DNA of 8,489 nt from JBKHBQ01 sp046542305 (GCA_046542305.1 JBKHBQ010000172.1:1-8489); one strand, 5' to 3'; shown: positions 1 through 6,460, counted from the stretch's first letter. Numbers and translations are program-made. The notes: generated from the sequence alone by a model not told the origin.

Positions 1-477
1 GTAGCCCATGAGCACGATTTCAGCCTGGATTCCGTATTTTTTTATAAAAGCCAGGGGCAGTTCCTGAAAATCGCTGCGCCAGACACCGATTCTTTTGCCG
101 TTGAAATCTTCAGGACTGGTAATGCTGTCGGATTTTCGGGTGACAAAGATCAGGGCCGATTTTTTTGACAACTGCCCGATATTTACCAGCGGCATACCTG
201 CATCCGACAATTTGATGGCTCCCGAGAGGAACATGCTGCTAATATCGGCCAGGTCATTTTCAAAAACCTTCCCGGCGGGAAATGCCGGTCCGCCGTCGAG
301 GATTTCAACATCCAGGCCATGATTTTCATAAAATCCTTTTTCAAGAGCCAAATAATAACCGGCAAACTGCGCCTGGTGCAGCCAGTGGGGCATAAAGCGG
401 ATTGGTGTATGCTGTTGCGCCGAAAGGTAATTACCGGCCAGGAGAAACATCAGAACTACGGCAATGATTTTTTGCAT
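1..477 (-). CDS. NMT1/THI5-like substrate-binding protein, N-terminal part (C-terminus beyond window)
   Basis: The visible part is 159 residues, read leftwards from the ATG at 477-475; the frame is still open at base 1. It opens with a signal peptide (MQKIIAVVLMFLLAGNYLSA, cut near residues 20-21), so the mature protein should be exported. The segment HWLHQAQFAGYYLALEKGFY (31-50) followed by GLDVEIL (54-60) and a GGP turn (62-64) is the classic start of NMT1/THI5/SsuA periplasmic binding domains. SPEDFNGKRIGVW (121-133) is the usual strand-turn before the second lobe. Known members bind pyrimidine precursors, sulfonates or similar small molecules for ABC import; the ligand cannot be told here. 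The same domain also occurs as the sensor of membrane histidine kinases and GGDEF proteins, and the missing C-terminus would decide. It lies 51 bases downstream of the phosphodiesterase gene on the same strand, so the two may be co-transcribed. Confidence 0.85.
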   Translation of the reverse strand, partial: MQKIIAVVLMFLLAGNYLSAQQHTPIRFMPHWLHQAQFAGYYLALEKGFYENHGLDVEILDGGPAFPAGKVFENDLADISSMFLSGAIKLSDAGMPLVNIGQLSKKSALIFVTRKSDSITSPEDFNGKRIGVWRSDFQELPLAFIKKYGIQAEIVLMGY

Positions 478-499
478 TTCACTTTTGGTTAACTGCCGT

Positions 500-507
500 C
501 AAAGGTA
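500..507 (-). promoter_or_regulatory. Candidate Bacteroidota -7 element (TACCTTTG) for the binding-protein gene
   Basis: On the minus strand this reads TACCTTTG, matching the Bacteroidota consensus TAnnTTTG, 22 bases before the ATG at 477. A TTG lies further upstream on the same strand (532-530), about 22 bases from the element, slightly wider than the usual 19-21. It sits in the short gap after the phosphodiesterase gene, so it may give the downstream gene its own promoter or may be fortuitous. Confidence 0.35.
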
Positions 508-528
508 AGAAAATATAACGGCAAACGA

Positions 529-1542
529 TCAAAACTCTATGCGCTGACCCTGTTCGGGAATAATGTATTGCACCCCGTATTCGTTCCTCTCGAGAAGCTG
601 CCGATGGATCAGATATCCGGCGTCTCCGTCAAAGGTTGGTTTGATGCCGGTTACCACTACTTTCAATCCGTTTATCGTGGTTCCGGGATTTAGCTCATCA
701 ACTTCACCGGCAAGCCTCCCCAGTTCGCGTGCGAGCCACTGCGGATTGAGGTGCCCGTAAAGTTGGGCATCAGGCCGGTCAGACGGGTAGGAACATTCGA
801 TGAAAATGGCGTGCAGCCGGTTTTCGCTGATAAGCGGTGCAATTTCTAACCATAGTGAGGACAAGTGATTTTTTTCCTCAATTTCATCCGGACCCGTGTC
901 GCCAACATAAAGCACATATTCGCCATAGCGGCTTATCAGGAATGCCGTGGATTCGTAAGGCTCCTGATGACTGACAGGAAAAGCCGTCACCTCGAAAGCC
1001 GTTCCCTTAATCCGTTCCGGTTGCCCCGGACGCAGCGTCCGATAGGTATAGGTTCCCAGGGCATAACCTTCGCCTTCATTTGCAAAATTTGGCCACACCT
1101 CCCAGTTGAACAGATGTTTTTTCATCACTTCGATGGTATGCGCCGAGGCGTAAACCGATTTTGAAGTATCCGCCGGTGAACCGATCACCAGCCCCGAAAC
1201 ATGATCGAGGTGCGGATGGGAAATAAGGTAAGCCCTGATCAGGTGCCTGAAAATATATTCGGTTTTGGTAACTCCCTGTTGGGGTGGCACAAAAACATCA
1301 TAAAATGATCCGCCGTTTACAGCCTTTTCGATCCCCGACACCAGTGTACCTGCGTCCAGCATGATAAAATCGTTCGAATTAATTCCGGCTAGCAGGTAGC
1401 TGTTCAGGTTATCCTCTTCAATGCCGCCGCCCGATCCGGTGATAATCACCTTGAAAGCCGGTTTGACTTCACCTTGCGCTTTGGCCGGAAAACTGCCGGC
1501 TGCAGTACACATGATCAGAATGATCTGAAAATATCTTTTCAT
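529..1542 (-). CDS. Class-II 3',5'-cyclic-nucleotide phosphodiesterase-like MBL-fold hydrolase, exported
   Basis: This 337-residue protein has a signal peptide (about residues 1-23, ending AKA|QG), so it probably acts in the periplasm, as does the class-II cAMP phosphodiesterase CpdP of Vibrio fischeri. Residues 109-123 read HPHLDHVSGLVIGSP, an exact match to the class-II PDE signature HxHLDH[LIVM]x[GS][LIVMA][LIVM]2xS[AP]. H109, H111, D113 and H114 are the expected metal ligands. H192 (in FPVSH) and D215 (in YVGDTG) are the likely later ligands, and the family's GHL-P element is present at 263-267. The oddity is residues 298-301, TGIK, where I recall THIK in the family; a Gly replaces a probably metal-binding His. 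Class II as a fold assignment is firm, but activity on cAMP or cGMP is not assured. The length is normal for the family. The ATG at 1542 is chosen because it begins the signal peptide. Confidence 0.87.
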   Translation of the reverse strand: MKRYFQIILIMCTAAGSFPAKAQGEVKPAFKVIITGSGGGIEEDNLNSYLLAGINSNDFIMLDAGTLVSGIEKAVNGGSFYDVFVPPQQGVTKTEYIFRHLIRAYLISHPHLDHVSGLVIGSPADTSKSVYASAHTIEVMKKHLFNWEVWPNFANEGEGYALGTYTYRTLRPGQPERIKGTAFEVTAFPVSHQEPYESTAFLISRYGEYVLYVGDTGPDEIEEKNHLSSLWLEIAPLISENRLHAIFIECSYPSDRPDAQLYGHLNPQWLARELGRLAGEVDELNPGTTINGLKVVVTGIKPTFDGDAGYLIHRQLLERNEYGVQYIIPEQGQRIEF

Positions 1543-1550
1543 AATACCCA

Positions 1551-1563
1551 GGATTTTAAATCC
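1551..1563. repeat. Palindrome GGATTT-T-AAATCC in the phosphodiesterase leader
   Basis: Two perfect 6-base arms surround one central base. The palindrome lies between the candidate -7 element (1570-1563) and the start codon (1542), so it would overlap the transcription start of the phosphodiesterase gene. That is a natural place for a repressor operator, but no particular regulator can be named and a 6+6 palindrome in AT-rich DNA can arise by chance. Confidence 0.35.
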
Positions 1564-1570
1564 AAAAATA
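1563..1570 (-). promoter_or_regulatory. Candidate -7 element (TATTTTTG) for the phosphodiesterase gene
   Basis: The minus strand reads TATTTTTG, fitting TAnnTTTG, 20 bases before the ATG at 1542. I see no clear TTG at the -33 spacing, so the call rests on the -7 match and its position. Confidence 0.45.
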
Positions 1571-1771
1571 GGAAAAATCTGTCCGGAGCTGTAGCAGCAG
1601 ATTGATAATCATCTTTCAATCTTTATTGTGTCAGTTGATAATTTGTTTGCGAAAGCACACTTTTGCATAATCAAAATCCCAACGTATAGGCGATATATGC
1701 ATGTTTGAACACACCTGTTAATACCTCACAAACAGCAAGTCAACCAGGCACACCTGTGAAGAGCCAATCCA

Positions 1772-1800
1772 ATTCAATCTAAACTCCTTCTAAATTGAAT
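1772..1800. repeat. Short inverted repeat ATTCAAT...ATTGAAT
   Basis: Perfect 7-bp arms at 1772-1778 and 1794-1800 are separated by 15 bases, upstream of the pyrophosphatase promoter. It could be a weak operator; the AT-rich context makes chance occurrence quite possible. Confidence 0.25.
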
Positions 1801-1810
1801 GCGGGTTTAG

Positions 1811-1859
1811 TTAACTGTTTCAAACGAAAACAAATAATCCTATTTTTGTCAACAGTTAA
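1811..1859. repeat. 9-bp inverted repeat bracketing the pyrophosphatase promoter
   Basis: TTAACTGTT (1811-1819) is exactly complementary in reverse to AACAGTTAA (1851-1859), with 31 bases between. The right arm begins three bases after the -7 element and would overlap the transcription start; the left arm lies near the -33 position. This placement suits paired operator half-sites or a looped regulator, though no regulator is identified. Confidence 0.4.
1841..1848 (+). promoter_or_regulatory. Candidate -7 element (TATTTTTG) for the pyrophosphatase gene
   Basis: TATTTTTG fits TAnnTTTG and stands 38 bases before the ATG at 1887, predicting a leader of about 30 bases. There is no good TTG at the -33 distance. 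It is the same octamer as at 1563-1570 (minus) and 6469-6476 (plus). Confidence 0.5.
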
Positions 1860-1886
1860 TCAAAACCTTTCAAATTTTCCTGGCTT

Positions 1887-4391
1887 ATGAAAAAAATCTT
1901 TACCACAATTGCATTGGCATTCCTGCCGGTGCTGATGTTTGCTAGCGAGGCCAATCTTCAAATTCCCGAAAGCATTAAGCAACAGAACATTCTCTACTGG
2001 GGTTTCCTGATCACCATTGCGGGATTTCTGTTTGGCCTGTACCAGTTTGTGCAGGTAAAAAAACGCAGAGCCCACAGATCGATGCTCGAGGTGGCGCATG
2101 TGATTTATGAAACCGGAAAAACCTACCTGATCCAGCAGGGGAAATTTCTGGCAATTCTGTTTGTGTTTATTGGCGCGGCAGTGGCATTCTACTTTGGTTT
2201 TCTGTCGATTGACAGTGAGAGCGGTGAAAGTATGTTCGGTGTTGTCGGTGTGCTGATGATCCTTGGCTGGACCATCATTGGTATATTGGGCAGCTACAGC
2301 GTAGCCTGGTTCGGCATCAGGATGAATACGCTGGCCAACTCGCGCATGGCTTTTGCGTCTCTGGAAAGAAAGCCCATCAAACTGCTGAATATCCCGCTGA
2401 ATGCCGGGATGAGCATCGGCGTGGTGCTGATATCACTTGAGCTGATCATCATGTTGATCATTCTGCTCTTCGTGCCTGGAAAATATGCCGGCGCCAGCTT
2501 TATCGGCTTTGCCATCGGTGAATCGCTGGGCGCTTCTGTACTAAGGATTGCCGGCGGCATCTTCACAAAAATTGCCGATATCGGTTCCGACCTGATGAAG
2601 GTGATCTTTAAGATCGGTGAGGACGATCCGCGGAATCCGGGTACCATCGCCGACTGTGTGGGCGACAATGCCGGCGACAGCGTCGGACCCACCGCCGACG
2701 GCTTCGAAACCTATGGCGTAACCGGCGTGGCACTCATCTCCTTTATTGTGCTGGCTGTAACCAATGTCGAGCATCAGGTGCAACTTCTATCGTGGATTTT
2801 CCTGATGCGCATCCTGATGATTGTAACCTCAGTGGTATCCTTCTGGATCAACGGCGCCATTTCCAAAGCCAAATACCAGAACGCCGATGACATTGATTTC
2901 GAAAAACCGCTCACTTCGCTCGTGTGGATTACTTCGCTGCTATCCATCATAGTTACATTTATCGTCAGCTACCTCACGATCAGCCACCTGCCGCACAACA
3001 TGTGGATCACCCTTTCGGTGATCATCAGTGCAGGTACACTTGGCGCTGCCCTGATCCCGGAATTCACCAAGATATTCACCAGTCCCAAATCCACCCATGT
3101 GAAAGAAGTGGTGGAAGCTTCCAAAAAGGGTGGATCTTCTCTGAACATCCTTTCGGGATTGGTGGCCGGAAATTTCAGCGCCTTTTGGATGGGCATGGTA
3201 TTCTTCCTGCTTATGTTTATCGCATATTATGCCAGCACCTTCGGATTGGGAGATTATATGATTTATCCATCGATATTCGCTTTCGGACTGGTAGCCTTTG
3301 GCATGCTGGGTATGGGACCTGTTACCATTGCCGTCGACAGCTACGGCCCCGTTACCGACAATGCACAGTCAATCTACGAGCTTTCGCTGATCGAAGAACA
3401 GGAAGGCATCGATGAAGAAATCGAGCGCGACTTTGGCTTTAAGCCCGATTATGAAAAATCCAAATATTATCTGGAAGCCAACGACGGAGCCGGAAACACC
3501 TTCAAGGCTACGGCCAAGCCCGTGCTGATCGGTACGGCAGTGGTAGGTGCCACCACCATGATCTTCTCGCTGATTCTTGTTATCAAAAGTGTTCTAGGCA
3601 TAGAACCGGAAATGATATTGAACGAGCTTAATCCGTATACGATCCTGGGATTCCTGCTGGGTGGCTCGGTGATCTACTGGTTTACCGGCGCATCCATTCA
3701 GGCCGTAACAACCGGTGCAGGGCGTGCCGTTGAGTTCATCAAGAAAAACATCAATCTCGATCCGAACGCTCCCAAAAAGGCCGACGTGGAAAAATCGAGG
3801 CAGGTTGTAAAAATCTGTACCGTTTATGCCCAAAAAGGGATGTGGAATATATTCATTGCCATTTTCTCCTTTGCGCTGGCCTTCGCGTTTTTCTCGGCGC
3901 CTGTGGGCTGTACAGAGGAAATGGTAAGCAGCATTATGCAAGATGGAGTAAGTATTAAGCCACACCTGATGACGCCTGATCAGCTATCGATCCATCAAGA
4001 AATAATCGGGTATTCGGCTCCGGTTTCATTGTTCATAGGTTATCTGCTATCTATTGCGTTTTTCGGTTTGTATCAGGCCATTTTCATGGCCAATGCCGGA
4101 GGTGCATGGGATAATGCCAAGAAAGTGATCGAGGTGGATATGCAGGAAAAAGGAACTGACCTTCATGCCGCTTCGGTGGTTGGCGATACCGTTGGCGACC
4201 CCTTCAAGGATACCTCATCGGTGGCCTTGAACCCAATCATCAAGTTTACAACATTGTTCGGTTTGCTGGCCATGGAAATTGCTTTGGCAGAGCATTTCAG
4301 AGAATTTGCCCCGTATGTGGGACTGGCTTTCCTGGCAGTGGCGCTGTATTTTGTTTACCGCTCCTTTTATAAAATGGGGATCAACCAGTAA
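1887..4391 (+). CDS. hppA: Membrane-bound ion-translocating pyrophosphatase, divergent type
   Basis: This 834-residue integral membrane protein, with many hydrophobic segments (about 16 in the family), hydrolyses cytoplasmic PPi and uses the energy to export H+ and/or Na+. Family motifs are all present: AGGIFTK (222-228), D231 and D235, EDDPRNP (245-251), GDNAGD (259-264) with TADGFE (269-274), VDSYGPVTDNA (482-492), NAGGAWDNAKK (736-746) and GDTVGDPFKDTS (766-777). These supply the acidic and lysine residues that hold Mg-PPi. GNTFKATAK (536-544) has Lys540 where K+-independent enzymes carry Lys and K+-dependent ones Ala, so K+ independence is predicted. E274 stands at the helix-6 glutamate implicated in ion gating. 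Departures such as SVGPTADGFE for the usual CAGMAADLFE, the N-terminal stretch YETGKTYLIQQGKF (74-87), and a hydrophilic insert (about 671-708) point to the divergent clade described as Na+-regulated H+ pumps; the pumped ion is inferred. The start begins a signal-like first segment. Confidence 0.96.
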   Translation: MKKIFTTIALAFLPVLMFASEANLQIPESIKQQNILYWGFLITIAGFLFGLYQFVQVKKRRAHRSMLEVAHVIYETGKTYLIQQGKFLAILFVFIGAAVAFYFGFLSIDSESGESMFGVVGVLMILGWTIIGILGSYSVAWFGIRMNTLANSRMAFASLERKPIKLLNIPLNAGMSIGVVLISLELIIMLIILLFVPGKYAGASFIGFAIGESLGASVLRIAGGIFTKIADIGSDLMKVIFKIGEDDPRNPGTIADCVGDNAGDSVGPTADGFETYGVTGVALISFIVLAVTNVEHQVQLLSWIFLMRILMIVTSVVSFWINGAISKAKYQNADDIDFEKPLTSLVWITSLLSIIVTFIVSYLTISHLPHNMWITLSVIISAGTLGAALIPEFTKIFTSPKSTHVKEVVEASKKGGSSLNILSGLVAGNFSAFWMGMVFFLLMFIAYYASTFGLGDYMIYPSIFAFGLVAFGMLGMGPVTIAVDSYGPVTDNAQSIYELSLIEEQEGIDEEIERDFGFKPDYEKSKYYLEANDGAGNTFKATAKPVLIGTAVVGATTMIFSLILVIKSVLGIEPEMILNELNPYTILGFLLGGSVIYWFTGASIQAVTTGAGRAVEFIKKNINLDPNAPKKADVEKSRQVVKICTVYAQKGMWNIFIAIFSFALAFAFFSAPVGCTEEMVSSIMQDGVSIKPHLMTPDQLSIHQEIIGYSAPVSLFIGYLLSIAFFGLYQAIFMANAGGAWDNAKKVIEVDMQEKGTDLHAASVVGDTVGDPFKDTSSVALNPIIKFTTLFGLLAMEIALAEHFREFAPYVGLAFLAVALYFVYRSFYKMGINQ

Positions 4392-4410
4392 GAAATTCTC
4401 ATTGCATGAT

Positions 4411-4450
4411 AAAAACCTGACAAGTTTCAGAAACCTGTCAGGTTTTTTTT
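4411..4450 (+). terminator. Strong hairpin terminator, probably bidirectional
   Basis: The arms AAAAACCTGACA (4411-4422) and TGTCAGGTTTTT (4436-4447) pair perfectly over 12 bases; inside them, after one A-C mismatch, GTTT (4424-4427) pairs with AAAC (4431-4434) around a CAG loop. Eight T's (4443-4450) follow. It begins 19 bases after the pyrophosphatase stop. Read on the other strand the stem is followed by five T's, so it may also stop transcripts of the convergent thioesterase gene, which ends at 4511. Confidence 0.9.
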
Positions 4451-4510
4451 AAAATATCCATTGTCCGGTTAAAGTTCAGGAGATCTGATATAAATCTTTT
4501 AATACTGCCG

Positions 4511-5005
4511 CTATTCCTCCTCGCCCTCAATCCAGCGCTTCACCCATTTCTCGCCAACCGCCACGGCCACCACTTCCCCTTTTGCACAAATCTCTCCTCC
4601 CCCGTACAAATCTACAAGAACCGTCACGCGTTTTCCGTCAATCTCTTTAATGATGGCCTTCAGTTTCAGCGTACCCTTGAGCGGGCAGGGCCTGAGATAC
4701 TTTACGTTTAGGCTGGCCGTAACACAGCGGAAGGGCGGCCCGGAGCCCAATTCGCGACCGTCGGCACGATAGAGCGCCGCTGCAGCGGTACCCGTACTGT
4801 GGCAATCGATGAGTGAAGCGATCAATCCACCATACACATACCCGGGCAAGGAAGTGTGATAGGGTTTGGGTTCGAATGCTGCCACAGCAATATCGCCTTC
4901 CCAGTGGCTTTTTAGCTGGTGACCGTGCTCATTCAATCCTCCGCAACCATAGCAATGGTTGAAATCGTCGGGGTAATAATCCTGAAATGCTTTGTTTTGA
5001 CTCAT
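4511..5005 (-). CDS. PaaI-like hotdog-fold thioesterase
   Basis: This 164-residue soluble protein has no signal peptide and is likely cytoplasmic. HCYGCGGLNEHGHQLK (17-32) matches the C-x-GCG-x-N-x-x-G-x-x-L opening common in PaaI/THEM4-like hotdog thioesterases. GYVYGGLIASLIDCHSTGTA (55-74) is the hotdog central helix, where the family usually has HGG-x(6)-D. Here Tyr58 stands in place of the His while D67 is kept, within an IDCH motif that I recall from a subgroup of these proteins. LNVKYLRPCPLKGTLKLKA (99-117) and the VDLYGGGEICAKGEVVAVAV strands (131-150) complete the fold. Family members hydrolyse acyl-CoA thioesters, usually as oligomers; the substrate cannot be told. The gene is single, convergent with the pyrophosphatase and divergent from the DUF456 gene. 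The start ATG at 5005 leaves a 106-base shared promoter region. Confidence 0.85.
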   Translation of the reverse strand: MSQNKAFQDYYPDDFNHCYGCGGLNEHGHQLKSHWEGDIAVAAFEPKPYHTSLPGYVYGGLIASLIDCHSTGTAAAALYRADGRELGSGPPFRCVTASLNVKYLRPCPLKGTLKLKAIIKEIDGKRVTVLVDLYGGGEICAKGEVVAVAVGEKWVKRWIEGEEE

Positions 5006-5036
5006 GACAAATGATGTTGTTGATAATTTGAGAAAC

Positions 5037-5044
5037 CAAAAGTA
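5037..5044 (-). promoter_or_regulatory. Candidate -7 element (TACTTTTG) for the thioesterase gene
   Basis: The minus strand reads TACTTTTG, fitting TAnnTTTG, 31 bases before the ATG at 5005. A TTTG (5070-5067) lies upstream, giving a 22-base spacing between the TTG and the -7 box, close to the 19-21 typical of Bacteroidota promoters. Confidence 0.5.
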
Positions 5045-5078
5045 AGGAATTTATATTTCGCGAAAGCAAAAGAACACC

Positions 5079-5086
5079 TATCTTTG
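5079..5086 (+). promoter_or_regulatory. Candidate -7 element (TATCTTTG) for the DUF456-to-deacetylase operon
   Basis: TATCTTTG fits TAnnTTTG and is 25 bases before the ATG at 5112. No clear -33 TTG is seen. Its -33 region would overlap that of the leftward thioesterase promoter, so the two transcripts may compete or share a regulator. Confidence 0.5.
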
Positions 5087-5111
5087 GGCGGATTAAAGCA
5101 ATCCACATCCT

Positions 5112-5591
5112 ATGGAAGTCATCATTATCATTATCGGCGTCATCTTACTGATCCTGGGACTTGCAGGATGCATTCTGCCGGTATTGCCCGGGCCGGTGCT
5201 GGCGTATCTGGCGCTGGTGATGCTGATGTTTCTTCCGGAAGAACCTTTCACCATCAATTTCCTGATCATCTGGGCACTGGTAACGGCGCTGGTAACGCTG
5301 CTCGATTATGTGGTGCCGATCTACGGAACCAAAAAACTGGGCGGCAGCCGCTCGGGGATCAATGGCAGCGTGATTGGTGTGGTGGTGGGTTTCATTTTTC
5401 TCGGACCGCTGGGGCTGATCATCGGGCCGCTCATCGGGGCATACCTGGGCGAACTGATTGCCGGCAAACAAAACCGGGTGGCGCTGCGCTCGGCATTTGG
5501 ATCTTTCCTCGGGTTCCTGGCTGGCACCTTTATCAAGATCATCGTGGTGCTGATCATGACCTATCACTTTATCGATGGTGTAATCAGTTGA
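5112..5591 (+). CDS. DUF456 family small membrane protein
   Basis: This 159-residue protein is nearly all hydrophobic. Segments at about 2-22, 27-40, 49-71, 84-117 (two glycine-rich helices separated by a GPLG/GPLIG turn) and 127-153 would span the membrane. The pattern GCILPVLPGP near residues 19-28, the charged loop GTKKLGGSRSG (72-82) and the G-rich helices with GPLIGAYLGEL (105-115) are typical of DUF456 proteins, whose biochemical role is unknown. Some family members are described as glycine-zipper-like membrane proteins. It is the first gene of a tight plus-strand run: its TGA is only 8 bases before the ATG of the flippase-like gene, so co-translation is likely and suggests an envelope role. 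The first ATG in the frame is used and follows the promoter element by 25 bases. Confidence 0.85.
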   Translation: MEVIIIIIGVILLILGLAGCILPVLPGPVLAYLALVMLMFLPEEPFTINFLIIWALVTALVTLLDYVVPIYGTKKLGGSRSGINGSVIGVVVGFIFLGPLGLIIGPLIGAYLGELIAGKQNRVALRSAFGSFLGFLAGTFIKIIVVLIMTYHFIDGVIS

Positions 5592-5599
5592 TCCTGCAC

Positions 5600-6460
5600 A
5601 TGCCGAAAATCCCGAAATACGTCAAAACCACCATCAAATTTGTCCTTTCGTTCGGAATCCTCGGATTTGTTCTTTATAAGATCGACACCCGTGAACTGCT
5701 GAACACCTTCGAAAGGGTGAACCTCTGGTACCTGCTGATTGCAGCGCTGTTTTTCATGCTCTCAAAACTGATTGCCGCCTACCGGCTCAATCTTTTCCTC
5801 GACCGCACAGGCATTTCTATCAGCCATGGCTACAACATCCGGCTTTACCTGCTGGGCATGTTTTACAATCTTTTTCTGCCGGGCGGCATTGGCGGCGATG
5901 GCTATAAGATTTACCTGCTCAACAAGCAATTTGATGTAAAAGCAAAAAAAATATTCTGGGCCATATTGCTGGATCGCGTCATGGGAATGCTGGCGCTGTT
6001 TTGCCTGGCTTCGGTTATGGGCGGTTTCCTTCCGGGCCTGGGCGTTTACCGTAATTATGTGTGGATGCTGGCACCGCTGGGCGCCCTGGCATATTACCTG
6101 TTCATCAGGTATTTGTTCGGCTACCTGAACGGGATTTACCTGATCACACTGGGGCAATCGTTCCTTGTTCAGCTTTCGCAGGTAGTTACCGCATGGTTTA
6201 TCCTTCTTTCGATTGATGTAACCGCGGATATGGCCGGATATATTTTTGTGTTTCTCATTTCCTCCATTGTGGCAACCCTGCCCATTACCATCGGGGGTAT
6301 CGGTTCGCGCGAGGTAACTTTCCTGCTTGGTGCCGAAATGATGAACCTCGACATCAGCAATTCCATCGCACTCAGCCTGCTGTTTTACATGATCACCGCT
6401 GTGGTGTCGCTGTCGGGCATCTATTACAGCATCCGCAGTTCCAAACTGCAGGATCGTTAA
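5600..6460 (+). CDS. Flippase-like / LPG-synthase transmembrane-domain protein (UPF0104)
   Basis: This 286-residue polytopic membrane protein has about seven or eight hydrophobic segments. It shows the two hallmarks of the UPF0104/TIGR00374 'flippase-like' family: LPGGIGGDGYKIYLL (93-107), matching the family's P-x-x-IGGD-x-x-R/K element, and ITIGGIGSREVTFLLG (229-244), matching GG-G-REaa. A polar DR pair (125-126) in the AILLDRVMGM helix is also conserved. Related domains occur in the membrane part of MprF and in AglD; the family is often linked to moving or making lipid-linked sugars or lipids, but this is largely unproven. The stand-alone length is close to the usual 300. The open frame extends upstream to 5084 across the DUF456 gene, but only the region from the ATG at 5600 matches the family. 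A TTG at 5588, overlapping the upstream TGA, is a possible alternative start. The GT39 gene follows 41 bases later. Confidence 0.87.
   Translation: MPKIPKYVKTTIKFVLSFGILGFVLYKIDTRELLNTFERVNLWYLLIAALFFMLSKLIAAYRLNLFLDRTGISISHGYNIRLYLLGMFYNLFLPGGIGGDGYKIYLLNKQFDVKAKKIFWAILLDRVMGMLALFCLASVMGGFLPGLGVYRNYVWMLAPLGALAYYLFIRYLFGYLNGIYLITLGQSFLVQLSQVVTAWFILLSIDVTADMAGYIFVFLISSIVATLPITIGGIGSREVTFLLGAEMMNLDISNSIALSLLFYMITAVVSLSGIYYSIRSSKLQDR

Larger units (their letters stand above)
1543..1886. other. Divergent intergenic region with no gene (344 bases)
   Basis: This is the upstream region of both the phosphodiesterase (leftward) and the pyrophosphatase (rightward). It is AT-rich and I see no plausible coding frame. 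It holds a -7 element for each direction (1563-1570 and 1841-1848), a near-perfect palindrome at 1551-1563, a 7-bp inverted repeat at 1772-1778/1794-1800, a 9-bp inverted repeat at 1811-1819/1851-1859, and an 8-bp direct repeat ACACCTGT at 1711-1718 and 1750-1757. The middle part, about 1571-1770, shows no structure that I can recognise as a riboswitch or small RNA. Confidence 0.6.

Noticed and set aside
1650..1665. Possible GAAA-tetraloop hairpin (TGC-GAAA-GCA)
   Set aside because: The stem is only three base pairs with no extension and no T-tract; chance is the best explanation.
1716..1730. Crp/Fnr-like half-sites (TGTTA...TCACA) in the divergent intergenic region
   Set aside because: The spacing is one base short of the TGTGA-N6-TCACA pattern and only one half fits, so it is not supported.
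1711..1757. Direct repeat ACACCTGT (two copies)
   Set aside because: An 8-base repeat occurring twice at a 39-base period, with no third copy or extension, is too weak to be called an array or operator set.
2924..3415. 163-residue open frame on the plus strand inside hppA
   Set aside because: It is an out-of-frame shadow of the pyrophosphatase, whose motifs run uninterrupted across the region.
5145..5567. 140-residue minus-strand open frame opposite the DUF456 gene
   Set aside because: Its H-, Q- and R-rich composition is typical of the antisense of a hydrophobic membrane gene; it has no promoter and no family match.
5084..5599. Upstream extension of the flippase-like reading frame through the DUF456 gene
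   Set aside because: The translated extension is rich in H, R, G and T with no family resemblance, while the overlapping frame encodes a clean DUF456 membrane protein; the real start is the ATG at 5600.
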